Below, piece by piece: positions 51,651 through 60,507 of a DNA stretch of 64,000 nt (positions are counted from its first letter, which is position 1; each line of letters begins with the position of its first letter). Source of the DNA: Caproicibacter sp047833665 (lineage in GTDB: Bacteria > Bacillota > Clostridia > Oscillospirales > Acutalibacteraceae); NCBI GenBank assembly GCA_047833665.1, contig CP181261.1, positions 372,001 to 436,000 on the forward strand, read 5' to 3'. The notes under the pieces are model-generated. The model saw only the letters and a list, made by a program, of their open reading frames with translations, searched no databases and had not been told where the DNA came from. Made by a program: the position numbers and the translations under genes.

Positions 51651-51724
51651 AAGTGAGCCAAAAAGTGGCTCTGTGCTAACGAAAAAGTGATCCACTTTTC
51701 ACAAAAAAACCTGTAAAATTTATT

Positions 51725-53485
51725 ATGCAAGATAAGTTTTACAGGGGGTCGGAAGGTGTGATTATCAGCGTGAATCTATACCAAAAGATTAGGGAAATGT
51801 ATACAGTACATCAAATGTCACAGAGAGCTATAGCCAGGGAATTGAAAATTTCAAGAAATACTGTAAGGAAATACTGCAAAGGTGACAATGTTCCTTGGGA
51901 GAGAAAAGAATATTCCCGTGAGCCCGATGTCTTAACACCTGATGTTATAGATTTTATCAGGCAGTGCATTGAGGAAGATGAAACAGAAGGAATAAAAAAA
52001 CAACAGCATACAGCTAGAAGGATATATCACCGTCTGGTAGAGGAAAAAGGATTTAAAGGTGGAGAATCCACTGTAAGATTGGCTGTACAGCGACTCAAGG
52101 ATGAGATACCAAAAGCATTTGTTCCACTTGACTTCGACCCAGGAGAAGCAGCACAGGTAGACTGGGGCGAAGCAACTGTGTACCTTGACAATACAAAAGT
52201 TACTATAAATCTTTTCTGTATGCGGCTCTGTTACAGTTGTGATATTTTTGTAATGGCCTTTTATCGCCAAAATGAGGAATCATTTTTAGAAGGTAATGTA
52301 AAAGCTTTTGAGCATTTTGGTGGTGTTCCACACAAGCTGATTTTTGATAATGCCAGGGTTGCAGTAAAGGAAGGTTTTGGGACTTATGCCAAGCCTCAAG
52401 CCCGTTATCATGCATTGAGTGCACATTATGCATTTAAAATGGAATTCTGCAATCCGGGTAAAGGAAATGAAAAAGGACTGGTAGAAAATCTGGTAGGCTG
52501 GGTTAGACGTAATATTTTAGTTCCTGTGCCTAGAGTAAAAAATATTAATGAGTTAAACCAAGTTCTGTTGGCAAACTGCTTGAAATACCGTTCCCATCAA
52601 ATACGCGGTCGTGAACAGACGGTCGGTCAAATGTATGAAATGGATAAATCATTATTATATGCACTTCCGAAATATGTGTTTGATTCAAGTAAAAGCATAT
52701 CAGCTGATGTAGACGAGTATTCAACAGTACGCTTTGACAGAAACAATTATTCAGTACCAGTAAAATATGTAGGCAAAAGCGTCAGCATCAAGGCATATGG
52801 GAATATTTTAAACATCTTCTACCGAGTTCTGGGCACTGCTTGAAATAGTTCCCATCAAATACGCGGTCGTGAACAGACGGTCGGTCAAATGTATGAAATG
52901 GATAAATCATTATTATATGCACTTCCGAAATATGTGTTTGATTCAAGTAAAAGCATATCAGCTGATGTAGACGAGTATTCAACAGTACGCTTTGACAGAA
53001 ACAATTAAGTACCAGTAAAATATGTAGGCAAAAGCGTCAGCATCAAGGCATATGGGAATATTTTAAACATCTTCTACCGAGGGCAGGAGATTGCTCAGCA
53101 TAACAGAAACTATGGTTCCAACAAAACCACCTACAAATTGGAACATTACATAGACCTATTGGAGCAAAAGCCCAGGGCTGTATTCAATGCAAAACCTGTA
53201 AAGGACCATGTTAAAAAAGAATTATTGGAGTGGGGACAAATACTTCCGGGTGGAGCTAGGGACATGGTAAAAGTTCTGCGACTTTGTGTAGACTACGGTT
53301 CAGACAAGCTTCTTGAGATCAAGCAGCAAATTCCAGCAGGTGTGACGCCTACTGTTGATTTAATCCGCAGCTATTTAATGGAGCGCAGTACACCAGTGAA
53401 AAGTGCACAAAAGATTATAGATACCGTCAAGGTAGAAGAAGTTGATTTGAGTATATATGATAGACAATATGGGGTGGCACAATGA
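51725..53485 (+). pseudogene. istA: istA transposase, broken by an internal duplication
   Basis: The N-terminal part (372 codons to 52843) has the HTH (MSQRAIARELKISRNTVRKY) and the DDE domain (AAQVDWGEATVYLD; FDNARVAVKEGFGT; KGLVENLVGW). It then runs into a stop because about 250 bp are tandemly repeated (52575-52826 and 52835-53080). The second copy has a 2-bp deletion restoring frame and a 3-bp deletion creating TAA at 53006-53008. The C-terminal part (about 53009-53485) is in frame with the start. The intact ancestor would be about 500 residues. Confidence 0.85.
52575..53080 (+). repeat. Imperfect tandem duplication inside istA
   Basis: About 250-bp units starting ACTGCTTGAAATA at 52575 and 52835. 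They differ by a 2-bp and a 3-bp deletion in the second unit; otherwise they look identical. The join carries the sequence TTCTGGGC (52826-52833). Confidence 0.85.
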
Positions 53486-54225
53486 GTGAGATAAATGTAG
53501 CTGAAGAAACAATAAAACTTTATGCCAAGCAGCTGAAATTACCGACTTTTACACAATACACAAGTATTATTAGACGGATGGATAGCAATATGGGATATGA
53601 GGAATTTCTCATAGAATTAATGAAAAAAGAAGTAGCTTCCAGACAAGAAAACCAGCAAAAGCGCCGTATACGTAATGCAGGATTCCCTTACCTGAAAACC
53701 CTTGATGAATTTGATTATACCAGACTCAAATACGTCAAACAAGCCTTCATATGGGAACTTGCTACCTGTGACTTTATATCTAAACGACAGAATATTGTTA
53801 TGATCGGAAATACAGGCACTGGAAAGACCCATATCTCAATAGGTTTAGGACTAAGGGCTTGTAAAGAGGGGTATAGCGTAAGGTTCTATACTGCAGCCAA
53901 TCTTATTACTGAACTTACAGAAGCTCAGGAATATAGAAGGCTTCTGAAACTTGAAAGGCAACTGGAAAAGGTGGACCTATTGATTCTAGATGAACTCTCA
54001 TATCTATGCTTTAATAGGAACCAGGCTGATCTATTATTTAGGGTAATTTCAGACCGTGCTGAAAAAGGAAGTGTAATTGTATCTACGAACCTTGAATTTT
54101 CGAGATGGACAGAAATGTTTGAGAATACTACTATGGTTGCGGCGCTAGTAGATCGTCTGACCTTCCGTTCACATGTATTAAATATGAATGGAAATTCTTT
54201 CAGGCGGGATAATTCGTATAAATGA
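53482..54225 (+). CDS. istB: IS21 helper ATPase IstB
   Basis: 247 residues, DnaC/DnaA-like AAA+ ATPase. Walker A GNTGTGKTH (109-117), Walker B LLILDE (166-171), the sensor region VIVSTNLEFSRW and C-terminal VDRLTFRSHVLNMNG. IstB selects targets and stimulates the IstA transposase. Its ATG overlaps the istA stop as ATGA. It appears intact. Confidence 0.94.
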   Translation: MSEINVAEETIKLYAKQLKLPTFTQYTSIIRRMDSNMGYEEFLIELMKKEVASRQENQQKRRIRNAGFPYLKTLDEFDYTRLKYVKQAFIWELATCDFISKRQNIVMIGNTGTGKTHISIGLGLRACKEGYSVRFYTAANLITELTEAQEYRRLLKLERQLEKVDLLILDELSYLCFNRNQADLLFRVISDRAEKGSVIVSTNLEFSRWTEMFENTTMVAALVDRLTFRSHVLNMNGNSFRRDNSYK

Positions 54226-54443
54226 AAGGAATTGCCACCCGCCCTGACAGATACTTCGTAAATTCTGATTTTAGTAACTGTAGGTTAAGAGGACAGATAT
54301 ATTTTAAAAACCTACATATCAACCATAGGGAAAGTCTTTTAGTTATGGCTCAGAAATTCATTAGCACATGGATCACTTTTTCAATAGCAGAAGTGGTTCA
54401 AAAATTCATTAGCAAGTGGCTCAAATTTCTATTGACATTCACA

Positions 54444-54453
54444 GAGTTATCCT
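54444..54453. repeat. IS21 target repeat, right copy
   Basis: GAGTTATCCT, identical to 51625-51634, immediately after the right end of the element. Confidence 0.8.
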
Positions 54454-54847
54454 TAGTGATCTAAAGGAAAAAGATAAACTCGAAGGAGCATTTTTCTGCG
54501 ACTATGATATTTTTAAATTTTTGTACCGTTCCCAGATTAGAACGATGCCGCGGACGGGTCTTACTACATTCTTGATTTTATTCACATTAGATGCAAAGGA
54601 CGGCGGTACGCCGGATTCGGAAGTGCTGAAAGTTGCATCTGAAAAGCTGAGAAATGCCATTTTATCCTCCATGCGAAAAGGCGATACAGTGGCTCCCTGC
54701 AGTGCAACACAGTATATTGTAATGCTTCAAACCGTTACGATGGAAACCGCGCAGAGTGTGGTACAGCGAGTGATGCGGAAATTTAAATTTGAATTTCGCA
54801 GAAACTCGGTCAAAGTCACTACGGATATAGCACCTGCTATGGGATAA
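54454..54847 (+). pseudogene. BTAD-type regulator, 3' part
   Basis: The remaining 131 codons: SDLKEKDKLEGAFFCDYDIF, then a domain with degenerate GGDEF-like features (RTGLTTFLILFTLDAKDGG, LSSMRKGDTVAPCSATQYIV). In homologous clostridial BTAD proteins this region follows the BTAD directly. Read across a single copy of the target repeat, codons continue as TNLGVIL-SDLKEKDK without frameshift. No start or ribosome site of its own is evident. Confidence 0.82.
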
Positions 54848-54862
54848 GAACTCTCACATAAA

Positions 54863-54914
54863 ACAAGGCGGAACAGCTGTGTGCAGAACAACTGTACTGC
54901 CTTGTCTTATTTTG
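54863..54914 (+). terminator. Terminator of the BTAD gene
   Basis: ACAAGGC with GCCTTGT (54899-54905) enclosing further pairs, followed by CTTATTTT. Confidence 0.6.
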
Positions 54915-54953
54915 AGTCGAGACATTTTAGATAAATTTTACGTCGGTAAACAA

Positions 54954-56303
54954 TTAACCGCCGATATAGAGGGATTTATCTTTTGCATACAAAATTTTCT
55001 GCTGACTGTACAGACTGGAGTAACCGGACAACATGTAGCTAATGCCTGCTGCCAAAAGATAATAGAGAATCCCCCGTTCGCCGAACACCTCAACACTGAG
55101 CACAAACGCAGTAAGCGGGCAGTTTGTAACACCGCAGAATACAGCCATGAATCCGATGGAAGCCCCAAAGGATGCGGACAATCCGATAAGACTTCCCACA
55201 AATGACCCGAGTGTAGCCCCCACAAAAAAAGCGGGAACAATCTCACCACCGCGGAATCCGGCCCCCAGTGTCACAGCGGTGAAAATGAGTTTTAATAGGA
55301 ATGCTTCCGGACGTGCGCTGTGTTGGAAAGCAGCGGCAATCACATGACCGCCCATACCGAGGTAGTCCTTTCCGAAAATGAGCGCCAAAAGAATGACCAG
55401 TACGCCGCCTACGGCCGCACGTATGTATTGGTTTGGAATCAGCTTTTTATACAGCTGACCGGTGCCGTGCATTACAAAGCAGTATAGAATACTGGCCAGC
55501 GCACACAGAATCCCGAGCAATGTTACTTGCATCAGGGGCAGAAGGCCGACAGAAGGAATTCCGGTTACGGTGAACTGTGTTGATTCAGCGTGAAAAGCCT
55601 GTGCAATGATTGCCGCCACAATAGATGCAACGGTACATGGCACCAATGCCGAATAATACATGACTCCCACTGTAATGACTTCCATCACAAACAAAGTTGA
55701 AGTTAAAGGTGTTCCAAACAGAGCGGAAAAACACGCAGCCATGCCGCACATGGTTACAACGTGCAAATCCTTCTCGTCCAAATGGAACAGTTTCCCGATT
55801 CTGTACCCTAAGCTGCCGCCTAACTGAAGTGCTGCACCCTCGCGGCCGGCAGAACCGCCGAACAGATGCGTCAGTGCTGTGGAAATAAAAATCAAAGGCG
55901 CCATAACGGCAGGAATGGGTGTCGGGGATCGTACTGCCTCAATTACCAAGTCCGTGCCCCTTGGTTCTGTAATTTTGCTGATTCGGTAAAGGAACACAAT
56001 GCCTAAACCGCCGAGGGGCAAAAGCCATATTAGCCAGCCATGGACAGTACGAAGTTCTGTAACATACCGGATACAAAAATAAAATAGTGTACCTGCACTT
56101 CCGGCGATTGCACCAATTAGAATGGAAAGCAGACCCCATTTTAGAAAAGCTCTCAGATTCGAAATCATATCTTTTGGGTGTCCACATTGGCATACGGCGA
56201 ATTCACTCAGCTGCCGTCGCCAACTTTTGTGCTTGGATAGTGTTTCATTCACTGCATTCACTGCTTTCATACAAAGTAATTTCCCGCGTTCCATTAAGCT
56301 CAT
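54954..56303 (-). CDS. CLC-family channel/antiporter, CLC-F-like
   Basis: 449 residues with about ten hydrophobic segments. The selectivity motif GSGIP of Cl- CLCs is replaced (AVRSPTPIP), and the gating region reads LTHLFGGSAGREGAALQLGG, the GREG-type form found in fluoride-exporting CLC-F antiporters, with the gating Glu kept. A second CLC block is GAGFRGGEIVPAFFVGATLG. It may therefore export fluoride. No fluoride (crcB) riboswitch was found in the 5' region. ATG 56303 follows AGGTG by six bases; GTG 56312 is an alternative. Confidence 0.85.
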   Translation of the reverse strand: MSLMERGKLLCMKAVNAVNETLSKHKSWRRQLSEFAVCQCGHPKDMISNLRAFLKWGLLSILIGAIAGSAGTLFYFCIRYVTELRTVHGWLIWLLPLGGLGIVFLYRISKITEPRGTDLVIEAVRSPTPIPAVMAPLIFISTALTHLFGGSAGREGAALQLGGSLGYRIGKLFHLDEKDLHVVTMCGMAACFSALFGTPLTSTLFVMEVITVGVMYYSALVPCTVASIVAAIIAQAFHAESTQFTVTGIPSVGLLPLMQVTLLGILCALASILYCFVMHGTGQLYKKLIPNQYIRAAVGGVLVILLALIFGKDYLGMGGHVIAAAFQHSARPEAFLLKLIFTAVTLGAGFRGGEIVPAFFVGATLGSFVGSLIGLSASFGASIGFMAVFCGVTNCPLTAFVLSVEVFGERGILYYLLAAGISYMLSGYSSLYSQQKILYAKDKSLYIGG

Positions 56304-56398
56304 TGCATTCACCTAGTATTTATCTATATTATCTATGATAATTTCAGTATAAAGGAAACAGATAAAATTATAAGGAAATAAAGGAAATTTGTCATCGA

Positions 56399-57241
56399 TC
56401 ACCCTTTATCGGTGCTGTGTGTCAGTTCCCGGTACAGTTCATTTTTCCTTCGTCCTGTTTGGGCAGCAGCTTGTTTTGCGGCGGCTGCTGCCGAAAAGCC
56501 TTGGGCCATATAACTGCGGGCGAGCTGCAGCGCATCTTCTGCGGAATACTCCTCTTGCTTTGGCTCTGGTGCACCCTCAATCACCAGAACGAACTCTCCC
56601 TTTGCGGTTTGCTGCGCGTAGCGTTCCGCAGCCTCTGCAAGCGTTGTACGAATGACCTCTTCATGAATCTTTGTCAGTTCGCGCACGATAGCGATTCGTC
56701 GTTCTCCGCCCCACGCAGCCGCCATATCTGCGAGTGTTGAGGCAAGTTTGTGCGGTGCTTCATAAAACACCATGGTGCGCCGCTCTGTTTTCAGCTGTTC
56801 TAGGTGCTCCCGGCGGCTTTTTTTGGAAACGCTGAGGAATCCTTCAAAGGTAAAGCGGCCGGTCGGAAGACCGGAGACAGCCAGAGCGGATACAACAGCG
56901 CTGGGGCCCGGTACAACGAAAACGGGGATGCCTCTCTCGGCGCACTGTGCAACAAGAAGTTCGCCGGGGTCGGAGATTGCCGGCATTCCGGCATCCGTTA
57001 CCAAAGCACAGGTTTCCCCGGCCTCGATTCGATCACAGATGATGCTGCCTTTTTCGTATTTATTGTGTTCAAAATACGAAATCATCGGTTTTTTAATTCC
57101 AAAATGATTTAAAAGTTTTACGGTGACACGTGTGTCTTCCGCGGCAATGAAATCCACATTTTCGAGCGTTTCCCGCGCACGGGGCGAAAAATCGGACAGA
57201 TTCCCAATCGGCGTGCCGACTACCACCAGTTTTCCGCTCAT
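56399..57241 (-). CDS. rsmI: 16S rRNA (cytidine1402-2'-O)-methyltransferase
   Basis: 280 residues, tetrapyrrole methylase fold. N-terminal LVVVGTPIGNLSDFSPRARE, IAAEDTRVTVKLLNHFGI, and SAM-binding ALVTDAGMPAISDPGELLV and VPGPSAVVSALAVSGL mark RsmI. It methylates C1402 in the decoding centre. Its start overlaps the trmN6-like stop (ATGA), last gene of the darA cluster. Confidence 0.96.
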   Translation of the reverse strand: MSGKLVVVGTPIGNLSDFSPRARETLENVDFIAAEDTRVTVKLLNHFGIKKPMISYFEHNKYEKGSIICDRIEAGETCALVTDAGMPAISDPGELLVAQCAERGIPVFVVPGPSAVVSALAVSGLPTGRFTFEGFLSVSKKSRREHLEQLKTERRTMVFYEAPHKLASTLADMAAAWGGERRIAIVRELTKIHEEVIRTTLAEAAERYAQQTAKGEFVLVIEGAPEPKQEEYSAEDALQLARSYMAQGFSAAAAAKQAAAQTGRRKNELYRELTHSTDKG

Positions 57242-58017
57242 GCTCGTCCCTCCTTGTAATCACCGTAAATTTCCAGCATCTCCTCGGACCAGCCGCCGTT
57301 TTCCGATTCAATGAAAAGCGTTGGCTCAACTTTCAGTCCGGGCCGTCCGCCCCTGTTTGCCTGCAGTAAAAATAGAAATGGAGGCTTGTTGATGCGCTGC
57401 TGAACAAACCGAAGGCGTTTTGGCTCCAGCCCGGCAGAGCGCAGGGTGAGCATAGCATCACAAAGGCGCTCCGGTCGCAAGCAGCAGAAAAATCTCCCAC
57501 CCCACCGCAGAAATGCTGAGGCTGTGGTCACTATATCGGAAAATCCGCACGCCACCTCATGCCGGGCGATGCGCAGTTGTTCCTGCGCACTGTGTATACC
57601 GGTATTGTTTGGTTTATAGGGCGGGTTGCAGGCAATATGGTCGAGATTAAACGGAAGGGAACGATTTTGTTTTAAAGCTTTAATATCTTCATGAATTACC
57701 TCAATTTGATTTTCCAATCCGTTCAGGTATACCGAACGTTTGGCAAGGCTGCAAGCTTCTTCCTGCAGTTCCACCGCGTACACTCGGCGGGGAGCGGAAC
57801 GTGCGCACCACAAAAGTGGTATAGTTCCACAGCCGGTGCCGAAATCTGCACAAATTTCACCGGAGCGCGGCATGGAAAAGTTGGCAAGCAAAATCGTATC
57901 AGTATTAAAGGTGTGATGTTTGCCGGTAATAACGGAAATTCCGGCGGAAAGAGGCTCCAGCTTTTCGCCGGCGCCCAGCGAATTCCCAACAAACCCGGGA
58001 ACGCGGCTGTGTTCCAT
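57238..58017 (-). CDS. tRNA1(Val) A37 N6-methyltransferase-like protein
   Basis: 259 residues, class I SAM methyltransferase. SAM motif ICADFGTGCGTIPLLWC and the N6-adenine catalytic motif DHIACNPPYKPNNT (NPPY) identify it as a TrmN6/YfiC/YabB-type enzyme. It precedes rsmI with a 4-base overlap, the standard arrangement in Firmicutes (yabB-rsmI). AGGAGG precedes ATG 58017. Confidence 0.9.
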   Translation of the reverse strand: MEHSRVPGFVGNSLGAGEKLEPLSAGISVITGKHHTFNTDTILLANFSMPRSGEICADFGTGCGTIPLLWCARSAPRRVYAVELQEEACSLAKRSVYLNGLENQIEVIHEDIKALKQNRSLPFNLDHIACNPPYKPNNTGIHSAQEQLRIARHEVACGFSDIVTTASAFLRWGGRFFCCLRPERLCDAMLTLRSAGLEPKRLRFVQQRINKPPFLFLLQANRGGRPGLKVEPTLFIESENGGWSEEMLEIYGDYKEGRA

Positions 58018-58067
58018 GTGAAGTGTTCCTCCTAAACAGCGAATTGATGGTGTGCCTTATACAAAAG

Positions 58068-58097
58068 AAAAAAGACGGTGCGCAAAGACGCTCCGCC
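58068..58097 (-). terminator. Terminator after the ferredoxin gene
   Basis: Minus-strand GGCGGAGCG with CGCACCGTC, then T6. It separates ferredoxin from the methyltransferase gene, perhaps partially. Confidence 0.6.
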
Positions 58098-58117
58098 TTT
58101 TTCTAATAAATATGGAT

Positions 58118-58291
58118 TTAGTCCTCCGGTTTCGGCGCGCCAACGGGGCAAACACTTGCGCAGGAACCGCACTCTGTGCAAGTATCAGGATCAATCACAA
58201 ATTTGCCATCGCCTTCCGAAATCGCATTAACCGGGCATTCTGCTGCGCAGGCGCCGCAGGAAATGCATTCGTCACTAATGACATATGCCAT
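58118..58291 (-). CDS. 2[4Fe-4S] ferredoxin
   Basis: 57 residues, clostridial-type ferredoxin. The two cluster motifs are CISCGACAAECPVNAI and CTECGSCASVCPVGAP (each CxxCxxCxxxCP). It is a low-potential electron carrier for anaerobic metabolism. GGAGGTG precedes ATG 58291 by about nine bases; an upstream extension to 58354 is not supported. It lies between ricT and the methyltransferase gene. Confidence 0.95.
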   Translation of the reverse strand: MAYVISDECISCGACAAECPVNAISEGDGKFVIDPDTCTECGSCASVCPVGAPKPED

Positions 58292-58362
58292 AAAAGGATA
58301 CACCTCCAATACTTTATATGTGATTATTGTAACAATAAAACTATAAAATTGCAACTACAAAA

Positions 58363-59232
58363 TTAATTGTCTTCCAAGGCTTTCAGCTGTTCTAAATCTT
58401 GTTTATTGACGGAGTTTTTCCCGGGTTTCAAAACACGCACATCTTTGCAGTAAAAGCACTGCGCCGGTGCTTCCGGGGCGGTATCCAAACGGACGTATAC
58501 CTTTTCGGCCAGCAGATTGTTTTCGGTTACAACTCCACGGCCTTTTGGTGTCATAACAATGGAATTTACGCTTGGTACACTGCGCAGCAGCTCCGAATAG
58601 GTTTCTTGCTCGTATTTTAAGCAGCACATCAGCCTGCCGCAGATGCCCGATATTTTTACCGGATTCAGAGAGAGCCCCTGTTCCTTTGCCATTCTGATGG
58701 AAACAGGCTGGAAGCTTTCCAAAAAGGTGGAGCAGCAGAACGGCTTGCCGCAGAGTCCCAGCCCGCCGAGCATTTTTGCCTCGTCGCGCACGCCTATTTG
58801 GCGCAGTTCAATGCGGGTGCGGAAAACGGATGCAAGATCTTTGACCAATTCTCGGAAATCTACGCGGCCGTCCGCCGTAAAATAAAAAAGAATTTTTGAA
58901 TTATCAAACGTATATTCAACGTCCACCAGCTTCATTTCCAACTTGTGGGCGGCAATTTTTTTCAGGCAAATTCCAAATGCCGTTTTTTCTTTCTTTCGGT
59001 TTTCCTCAACCTTTTTCAGGTCCTCTTCCGTCGCAATGCGAATCAGCGGGCGCAGGGGCTGCACAAGCGATTCTTCGCTGACTTGTCGGTTTTCCATTGC
59101 CACTTCGCCGCATTCCACACCGCGTGACGTCTCGACGATTACCCGGTCACCTTTTTTCAGGATGTTTCCGGCCGGATCAAAATAATAGATTTTGCCGGCA
59201 TTTTTAAATCGTACACCAATTACTTCAGCCAT
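58363..59232 (-). CDS. ricT: RicT/YaaT-like PSP1-domain protein
   Basis: 289 residues. The PSP1 domain has conserved Cys in GLGLCGKPFCCSTFLESFQP and ISGICGRLMCCLKYEQ, which bind an Fe-S centre in B. subtilis RicT. There the RicAFT complex controls RNase Y processing, biofilm and sporulation decisions. The gene follows holB, as yaaT follows holB in Bacillus. AAAGGAGG precedes ATG 59232. Confidence 0.92.
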   Translation of the reverse strand: MAEVIGVRFKNAGKIYYFDPAGNILKKGDRVIVETSRGVECGEVAMENRQVSEESLVQPLRPLIRIATEEDLKKVEENRKKEKTAFGICLKKIAAHKLEMKLVDVEYTFDNSKILFYFTADGRVDFRELVKDLASVFRTRIELRQIGVRDEAKMLGGLGLCGKPFCCSTFLESFQPVSIRMAKEQGLSLNPVKISGICGRLMCCLKYEQETYSELLRSVPSVNSIVMTPKGRGVVTENNLLAEKVYVRLDTAPEAPAQCFYCKDVRVLKPGKNSVNKQDLEQLKALEDN

Positions 59233-59254
59233 AGGCCCCTCCTTTCATCGTTGT

Positions 59255-60130
59255 TTATATTTTGCCGGCGGCTTCCCGCAGTCCTGCGCAGAGCGCAGTG
59301 ACAAGAAGGGCCGTGTTTGCATTTTGTTCCAGTGCACGCCTAGCCCGCCCGGTTTCCTCAAGCAGAAGCATCAGGCTTTTTCTGGTCAATTTGGAAGAAA
59401 GAAGTGTGGGGACCTCCTTTTCCCCCGAAAGGAAAGAAGTTCCTCCGGCCCGCAGAACGGCGGCGTCGCGAAACAGCAGGGAAAGCTGTGCCAAAACGGC
59501 GCGCAGGCGGCTGCGGTCACGAATAAGCGGCGCTGTGCAAAACAGAAGTTCCGCACCATCGGGGGAAACAACAGCTCGGGCGATTTGAAGGGCTTCCTCC
59601 AACCCTTGAGTATCCGGTGCACCATCTTCCAATGTGAAAATCTGCACTCGGGAGCGAATGGTGGGCAGCAGCGCGGATGCGCTGACAGCAGTGAGAATAA
59701 ACAGCACATTTTTCGGCGGCTCCTCCAGCACCTTTAAAAGTGCATTTTGTGCCGGTTCCGCCATGTTTTGTACGCCAAGCAAGCGGTAAACTTTTCGCGA
59801 AGCTTCATTCGGCCGAACATAGGCACCGGTGCGGATTTGACGAATGGCATCAACCGGGAATGCACGAGGGTTGCTGTCGCCGTCGAGTGTCAGAATATCG
59901 GGATGGGAGCCGGCTGCGGCTTTTATACAGCCGGAGCAGAATCCGCAGGGACGGCTGCCTTCCGCGGTGCAGACCGCTGCTTTTGCAAGGATGGCCGAAA
60001 GATCTCCGGTTCCGCTGCCCGGCGAACCTTCCAGCAATATCGCATGGGGAAATCGTTCTTCGTTAAAGGCGATGGATAGATTTTGTTTAACATTGTGATT
60101 TCCCGGAAAATCTTCAAGATTTAAATTCAT
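59255..60130 (-). CDS. holB: DNA polymerase III delta-prime subunit
   Basis: 291 residues, AAA+ clamp-loader fold. A degenerate P-loop (LLEGSPGSGTGDLSAIL), Zn finger Cys (CTAEGSRPCGFCSGC), and sensor block QNALLKVLEEPPKNVLFIL with the SRC-like site (TIRSRVQIFTL) are recognised. Delta-prime is the stator that opens the beta clamp. ATG overlaps the darA stop as ATGA. Confidence 0.93.
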   Translation of the reverse strand: MNLNLEDFPGNHNVKQNLSIAFNEERFPHAILLEGSPGSGTGDLSAILAKAAVCTAEGSRPCGFCSGCIKAAAGSHPDILTLDGDSNPRAFPVDAIRQIRTGAYVRPNEASRKVYRLLGVQNMAEPAQNALLKVLEEPPKNVLFILTAVSASALLPTIRSRVQIFTLEDGAPDTQGLEEALQIARAVVSPDGAELLFCTAPLIRDRSRLRAVLAQLSLLFRDAAVLRAGGTSFLSGEKEVPTLLSSKLTRKSLMLLLEETGRARRALEQNANTALLVTALCAGLREAAGKI

Positions 60131-60450
60131 ACCTTTTCAAACCGATCCACATTCAGCACAAAGATTGTAGCGCCGCCAACGGAAACTTCCACCGGAAATG
60201 CAGAAGAAACACCGATATCTATGTTGGAGGTATTTGGTATCAGCTGTGAACGGCTTCGGCATTGCTCCGAGATAATGGAAATTACCTGATCTACCTTTTC
60301 ATCTTCCGTTCCCACAATGAAGGTTGTGTTGCCGGATTTTAAAAATCCGCCCGTCGTTGCAAGTTTTGTCACGGAAAAACCTTTTTTAGTCAAAGTAGAA
60401 GAGACCAGTGCGCTGTCGTCTTTATGCACGATTGCCATTACCAGCTTCAT
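60127..60450 (-). CDS. darA: c-di-AMP-binding PII-like protein DarA (YaaQ/PstA)
   Basis: 107 residues, DUF970. KLVMAIVHKDDSALVSSTLT, KLATTGGFLKSGNTTFIVG and the C-terminal GGATIFVLNVDRFEK define the family. The GGFLxxGNTT loop binds cyclic di-AMP. The effector output is not established. It lies next to holB as in Bacillus yaaQ. GGAGG precedes ATG 60450 by seven bases; the ATG six bases upstream is too close. Confidence 0.94.
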   Translation of the reverse strand: MKLVMAIVHKDDSALVSSTLTKKGFSVTKLATTGGFLKSGNTTFIVGTEDEKVDQVISIISEQCRSRSQLIPNTSNIDIGVSSAFPVEVSVGGATIFVLNVDRFEKV

Positions 60451-60507
60451 TCGCATCCCTCCCGTTTTTGTTGATATCGGTTTAATGATCCATTGTTTTA
60501 TATACTA

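Larger units (their letters stand above)
51635..54443 (+). mobile_element. IS21-family insertion sequence, about 2.8 kb
   Basis: It carries istA and istB in the IS21 order with the ATGA overlap. Ends contain multiple copies of GTGAGCC/GTGATCC-like motifs (left: 51652-51700, right: 54345-54425), as in IS21 termini. It is markedly more AT-rich than the host genes. A 255-bp net internal duplication has broken istA, so the element is probably immobile on its own. Confidence 0.88.

Noticed and set aside
54222..54464. Short frame at the right end of the IS21 element
   Set aside because: It lies in the terminal repeats of the element and has no homology or context.
56304..56398. Fluoride riboswitch before the CLC gene
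   Set aside because: The leader is short and AT-rich with no match to the conserved riboswitch core.
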